Below are positions 61,034-64,000 of a stretch of 64,000 bases of DNA, in pieces. The stretch lies in assembly GCF_030504985.1 (NCBI RefSeq), contig NZ_JASERU010000003.1, positions 62,001-126,000 of the forward strand. The letters run 5' to 3'. Source of the DNA: Fulvimonas sp. R45. Lineage in GTDB: Bacteria; Pseudomonadota; Gammaproteobacteria; Xanthomonadales; Rhodanobacteraceae. The notes beneath the pieces are model-generated. The model saw only the letters and a program-made list of their open reading frames with translations, had not been told where the DNA came from and did no database searches. The position numbers and the translations under genes were made by a program. Positions within the stretch are counted from its first letter, which is position 1. Every line of letters starts with the position of its first letter.

Positions 61034-61123
61034 GGCCTGCGCGCGCGGTACGTCGCCCTCCGGGTGCTGCCTGTCGCCGGTGACCTGGCGACCGTGCGGC
61101 ACGGACCAGCGCATTGCGGCTGG

Positions 61124-61143
61124 ATGCCGGCCTTCGCCGGCAT
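61124..61143. repeat. Short REP-like hairpin
   Basis: ATGCCGGCCTTCGCCGGCAT, an 8-bp stem with a CTTC loop, followed by GACGGCG. The type (GGATGCCGG...CCGGCATGACG) is common as dispersed hairpins in Xanthomonadales. Confidence 0.65.
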
Positions 61144-61264
61144 GACGGCGAGATGCTCGCCGTATACCGCCTGAACGGCACCGGCGTCACCCGTCAACAC
61201 CGCCGCCACCGTGGCGTTCTCCGACCTGCACGCCGCCGGTCGCGGCGATGACGGAGAACGCCCC

Positions 61265-61594
61265 ATGTCCCGCAGATTCGCCCTGATCGCCGGCCTTGCC
61301 TTCGCCGCCGGCACTGCCTGCTTCGCCCTGCCCGCCAGCGCCCAGGTGGCCGTGAACGTGGGCGTGGGCATCGGCGTGGCGCCGCCCCCGCCGCGCATCG
61401 AGCGGATGCCCCCGCCGCGCGCCGGCTACGTCTGGGCGCCGGGCTACTGGCGCTGGGACGCGCGTTGGCGCCGCCACGTGTGGGTGGCCGGCGACTGGGT
61501 GCGCGTGCGCCCGGGCTACCACTACCGCCCCGCCACCTGGGTGCGCGGCCCGCACGGCCGCTGGCATTTCCGCGACGGCGGCTGGTACCGCTGA
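61265..61594 (+). CDS. Exported YXWGXW-type repeat protein
   Basis: A 109-residue protein with a signal peptide ([20 protein letters not shown]...ASA). The mature part has two or three tryptophan-rich repeats with the pattern [40 protein letters not shown] and [13 protein letters not shown], typical of the YXWGXW family of periplasmic proteins. Function is unknown. It is the first of two similar genes in a row, separated by a terminator. Confidence 0.88.
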   Translation: MSRRFALIAGLAFAAGTACFALPASAQVAVNVGVGIGVAPPPPRIERMPPPRAGYVWAPGYWRWDARWRRHVWVAGDWVRVRPGYHYRPATWVRGPHGRWHFRDGGWYR

Positions 61595-61602
61595 CTCATC
61601 CG

Positions 61603-61630
61603 CCGCCGGCATCGCGCCGGCGGTTTTCTT
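61603..61630 (+). terminator. Intrinsic terminator between the two YXWGXW genes
   Basis: CCGCCGGC (61603-61610) pairs with GCCGGCGG (61616-61623) around ATCGC, followed by TTTTCTT. It ends the first gene only 20 bp before the second start, so the second may depend on read-through or its own promoter. Confidence 0.75.
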
Positions 61631-61649
61631 CCCTGCCCAAGGAATGTCC

Positions 61650-62024
61650 ATGACGTCACGTCCTGTCGTGTTGCTGCTGGCCGGTTTCGCCGCGCTGGCG
61701 TCCGGTTGCGTCGAGGAGCAACCGGTCTATCGCCCGCGCCCCGTGGTACAGCGCGAAGTAGTGGTCGAGCGCCCGGTGGTGCGGCGCGAGGTAGTGGAAG
61801 TGGTGGCGCCGCAAGCGCCGCCGCCGCGCATCGTCGAGGTGCTCCCCGGGCCCCGTCCGGGCTATGTCTGGGTGCACGGCTACTGGCGCTGGGACGGCGC
61901 GCGCTACGTGGCCGTGGCCGGCCACTGGCGGCCGGCGCGCCCCGGCTACCACTACGTGCACCCGCACTGGGAGCAGCGCGGCGACGGCTGGCATTTCCAC
62001 GTGGGCGTGTGGGTGGCGGACTGA
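61650..62024 (+). CDS. YXWGXW-type repeat lipoprotein
   Basis: A 124-residue lipoprotein: signal MTSRPVVLLLAGFAALASGC with lipobox ASGC. A basic/acidic middle with repeated VVxREVV (VVQREVVVERPVVRREVVEV) is followed by the same repeats as its neighbour: GYVWVHGYWRWDGARYVAVA, GHWRPARPGYHYVHPHWEQR, GDGWHFHVGVW. The ATG at 61650 is preferred to one two codons earlier because AAGGA then has better spacing. It probably arose by duplication with its neighbour. Function is unknown. Confidence 0.85.
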   Translation: MTSRPVVLLLAGFAALASGCVEEQPVYRPRPVVQREVVVERPVVRREVVEVVAPQAPPPRIVEVLPGPRPGYVWVHGYWRWDGARYVAVAGHWRPARPGYHYVHPHWEQRGDGWHFHVGVWVAD

Positions 62025-62226
62025 CGCCACACCCGGTGCATTGCTGCGCCGCAACGGCAGGCCTGCCGGCGACGTACTAAAATTGTCGGGATTCGACTCG
62101 CCGCCCCAGCCCATGCTGGGGCTTTGAGTTTCAGGCAATGCCCTGGCGGGGCCGCGCTGGATCGACCTCCGCCGCCATCCAGCGGTCGCCGTTCGCGACG
62201 CCGCACCACGTGGAGTCAACGTTCCA

Positions 62227-63327
62227 ATGATTTTCGAAACCATCGCCCACACCGACCACGAGCAGGTCGTCTTCTGCCAGAACCGGGACGCCGGCCTGAA
62301 GGCCATCATCGCGGTCCACAACACGGTGCTCGGCCCCGCGCTGGGCGGTCTGCGCATGTGGCCGTACAAGACCGAGCAGGACGCGGTGAACGACGTGCTG
62401 CGCCTGTCCCGCGGCATGACCTACAAGAACGCCGTGGCCGGCCTGAACCTGGGCGGCGGCAAGGCGGTGATCATCGGCGATCCGTCGAAGGACAAGTCCG
62501 AGGCGCTGTTCCGCGCGTTCGGCCGCTTCGTCAACTCGCTCAACGGCCGCTACATCACGGCCGAGGACGTGGGCATCGACGTCAACGACATGGAATACGT
62601 GTTCCGCGAGACCGAGTACGTCACCGGCGTGCACCAGGTGCACGGCGGCTCGGGCGACCCCTCGCCGTTCACCGCCTACGGCACCCTGCAGGGCCTGATG
62701 GCCACGCTGCAGTTCAAGTACGGCAACGAGGACGTAGGCAAGTACAGCTACGCGGTGCAGGGCTGCGGCCACGTCGGCGGCGAGTTCATCAAGCTGCTGC
62801 GCGAGCAGGGCGCCAAGGTGTTCGTCACCGACATCAACAAGGAAGCCGTGCAACGCTGCGTCGATGAACTCGGTTGCGAGGCGGTGGGCCTGGACGAGAT
62901 CTACGACGTGGATGCCGACGTGTACTCGCCGTGCGCGCTGGGCGGCACCGTCAACGAGCAGACCATCGACCGCATCAAGGCGAAGATCATCTGCGGCCCG
63001 GCCAACAACCAGCTGGCCACCGACGCCATCGGTGACGAGCTGACCCGCCGCGGCGTGCTGTACGCGCCGGACTACGCGGTGAACGCGGGCGGCGTGATGA
63101 ACGTGTCGCTGGAGATCGACGGCTACAACCGCGAGCGCGCGATGCGCATGATGCGCACGATCTACTACAACCTGGGCCGCATCTACGAGATCAGCAAGAC
63201 GCAGGGCGTGCCCACCTACAAGGCGGCCGACCGCCTGGCCGAGGAGCGCATCGCCGCGATCGGCAAGATCAAGCTGCCGCACATGGGCAACGGCACCCGT
63301 TTCCAGGGCCGCATGCGCGGGCAGTAA
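62227..63327 (+). CDS. Leu/Phe/Val dehydrogenase
   Basis: A 366-residue NAD-dependent amino acid dehydrogenase that oxidatively deaminates branched-chain or aromatic amino acids. The catalytic Lys79 lies in AGLNLGGGKAVIIG, and GPALGGLRMWPYKTEQDAVN carries the substrate region. The NAD fold has YAVQGCGHVGGEFIKLLREQ (GxGxVG) and ending VTDINKEAVQ, an Asp typical of NAD preference. NNQLATDAIGDELTRRGVLY and PDYAVNAGGVMNVSLE complete the family pattern. Leucine versus phenylalanine preference was not resolved. Its product path (branched 2-oxo acids) fits the presence of icmF in the same window. Confidence 0.93.
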   Translation: MIFETIAHTDHEQVVFCQNRDAGLKAIIAVHNTVLGPALGGLRMWPYKTEQDAVNDVLRLSRGMTYKNAVAGLNLGGGKAVIIGDPSKDKSEALFRAFGRFVNSLNGRYITAEDVGIDVNDMEYVFRETEYVTGVHQVHGGSGDPSPFTAYGTLQGLMATLQFKYGNEDVGKYSYAVQGCGHVGGEFIKLLREQGAKVFVTDINKEAVQRCVDELGCEAVGLDEIYDVDADVYSPCALGGTVNEQTIDRIKAKIICGPANNQLATDAIGDELTRRGVLYAPDYAVNAGGVMNVSLEIDGYNRERAMRMMRTIYYNLGRIYEISKTQGVPTYKAADRLAEERIAAIGKIKLPHMGNGTRFQGRMRGQ

Positions 63328-63365
63328 GCCGCTTCATCGCGCGGAAGACCGTTTCCGCCCGTGCA

Positions 63366-63395
63366 AGAGCCCGGCTCCGGCCGGGCTCTTTTTTT
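63366..63395 (+). terminator. Intrinsic terminator of the amino acid dehydrogenase gene
   Basis: AGAGCCCGG (63366-63374) pairs with CCGGGCTCT (63381-63389) around CTCCGG, followed by a run of T to 63395. Confidence 0.88.
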
Positions 63396-63439
63396 GCGGC
63401 GGCAGAGGGGGGAAGTCGCGCCGCATTCCGTTATGCCTA

Positions 63440-63461
63440 GAGACCCGCCTTCGCGGGTCTC
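63440..63461. other. Stem-loop in the leader of the last gene
   Basis: GAGACCCGC (63440-63448) pairs with GCGGGTCTC (63453-63461) around CTTC. No T-run follows, and the start codon of the next gene is 23 bp away. It may be a repeat or RNA leader hairpin. Confidence 0.6.
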
Positions 63462-63484
63462 GTCGTATTCATTCGGGGAAACAC

Positions 63485-64000
63485 GTGCGCACGACTCCTT
63501 ACCGACCGCTGGCCCTGGCTCTGGCCTGCCTGCTGGCGCCCTGCGCCCAGGCCTGGGCGGACAGCATCCCGCTCGACATCATCCAGGAGAACTTCGGACC
63601 GCAATACGCCTACCGGCTGGGCATCAACGTCGGCGTCAACGGCGCCGCGCCGAAGGAATACCTGTTCGACACCGGCTCGGATTCGTTCAACATCGACGTG
63701 GGCCTCACCGCGCTGCACGGCAGCGGCCCGGCATGGTTCCCCACCCAGCCGGGCACGGCCACCGGGCCGCTGCAGTTCTACCTGTACGGCGACGGCACCT
63801 ACGGCTACCTGCAGTCGTCCACCACTGTGGCCAGCCTGCAGTTCTATGATTCCGCCACGGGCGCCAGGGTGGCCGGCTACGCCACGGCGGCCGGCGCGCC
63901 GGTGGCGATCAACTACGCCTACGTGACCACCACCGCCACGGGCCCGGTGGTGGGGACGTTTCCCGACGGCACCACGCTGAAGATCGACGAGGATTTCCAG
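63485..64000 (+). CDS. Exported protein with pepsin-like DTGS motif, 3' end outside window
   Basis: The first 172 codons, starting at a GTG at 63485 with GGGGAA upstream. A signal peptide (residues 1-24, ending AQAWA) is followed by EYLFDTGSDSFNIDVG, close to the active-site Asp region of aspartic proteases (D-T-G-S). The strands before it (YAYRLGINVGVNGAAPKEYL) also fit a pepsin-fold start. The second catalytic motif would lie outside the window, so activity is not shown. Bacterial pepsin-like proteins are uncommon. Confidence 0.7.
   Translation, partial: MRTTPYRPLALALACLLAPCAQAWADSIPLDIIQENFGPQYAYRLGINVGVNGAAPKEYLFDTGSDSFNIDVGLTALHGSGPAWFPTQPGTATGPLQFYLYGDGTYGYLQSSTTVASLQFYDSATGARVAGYATAAGAPVAINYAYVTTTATGPVVGTFPDGTTLKIDEDFQ

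Noticed and set aside
62041-62090. A sigma-70 promoter before the amino acid dehydrogenase
   Set aside because: TAAAAT at 62078-62083 could be a -10 box but no -35 with normal spacing was found, so it was not listed as a feature.
1-64000. tRNA, rRNA, riboswitch or replication origin
   Set aside because: No cloverleaf, rRNA-like or known riboswitch core was recognised on reading either strand; a covariance-model scan would be needed to exclude small ones.

Overview
The window is high-GC (third codon positions almost all G or C), densely coding DNA from a Gram-negative proteobacterium. Lipoproteins, a Tat-exported enzyme, an autotransporter, a PAAR effector, Xanthomonadales-style GC-rich palindromic repeats with a RAYT transposase, a fused isobutyryl-CoA mutase and a Leu/Phe/Val dehydrogenase together suggest a member of the Xanthomonadales, probably Rhodanobacteraceae (Rhodanobacter, Dyella or Luteibacter type). 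That placement is inferred from gene content only; there is no rRNA or tRNA gene in the window to test it.

Layout. 1-16 kb: a cut methyltransferase, a diguanylate cyclase, a DUF1801 protein, an M23 peptidase, a secreted CocE/NonD hydrolase, a giant lipobox-bearing autotransporter (6.4-11.1 kb), a VOC-fold lipoprotein-sized secreted protein, a GlxA-type AraC regulator and a LytS/LytTR two-component pair. 16-22 kb: a YdeI/DUF1905 protein, a dead copy of the 5' end of a GH31 gene, a DsbA-family protein, an orphan binding protein, and a PAAR-Tle1 (DUF2235) type VI effector gene that is frameshifted, followed by a DUF2931 lipoprotein and a decayed duplicate of the effector-tail/lipoprotein-start junction. 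22-31 kb: a glycan-degradation group of secreted GH31, GH76 and GH127 enzymes, with a PNGase A-family protein further on at 38-40 kb. 31-45 kb: small regulators, envelope proteins, an SPFH protein with an overlapping secreted partner, a Tat-exported amidase, a glutathione transferase, a VOC protein and a TetR regulator.

45.4-51.4 kb is the accessory island. A RAYT transposase and several copies of its REP-like repeat border AT-richer genes (38-42 % G+C in three 60-base lines counted at 47281, 49261 and 50761). They are a three-part STAS/HATPase/STAS-like protein, a Dam-class adenine methyltransferase, and a 778-residue protein that joins a PD-(D/E)XK-like region to a DGQHR domain; the last two overlap by 8 bp. 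I read this as a candidate undescribed modification-linked defence cassette inserted directly behind icmF. 51.4-64 kb returns to core-like DNA: icmF (with two dispersed repeats inside its coding linkers), chaB, a transporter-type outer-membrane protein, a MocR regulator, an alpha/beta hydrolase-TetR pair, an M48 lipoprotein protease, two YXWGXW-type envelope proteins, a branched-chain/aromatic amino acid dehydrogenase, and the start of a secreted protein with a pepsin-like DTGS motif.

How the genes fit together: the GH31/GH76/GH127/PNGase A set fits breakdown of plant or fungal glycoprotein and mannan-type glycans; the amino acid dehydrogenase and IcmF fit branched-chain amino acid and acyl-CoA metabolism; the accessory genes fit competition (T6SS effector) and probably anti-phage defence. 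No CRISPR array, rRNA or tRNA was recognised.
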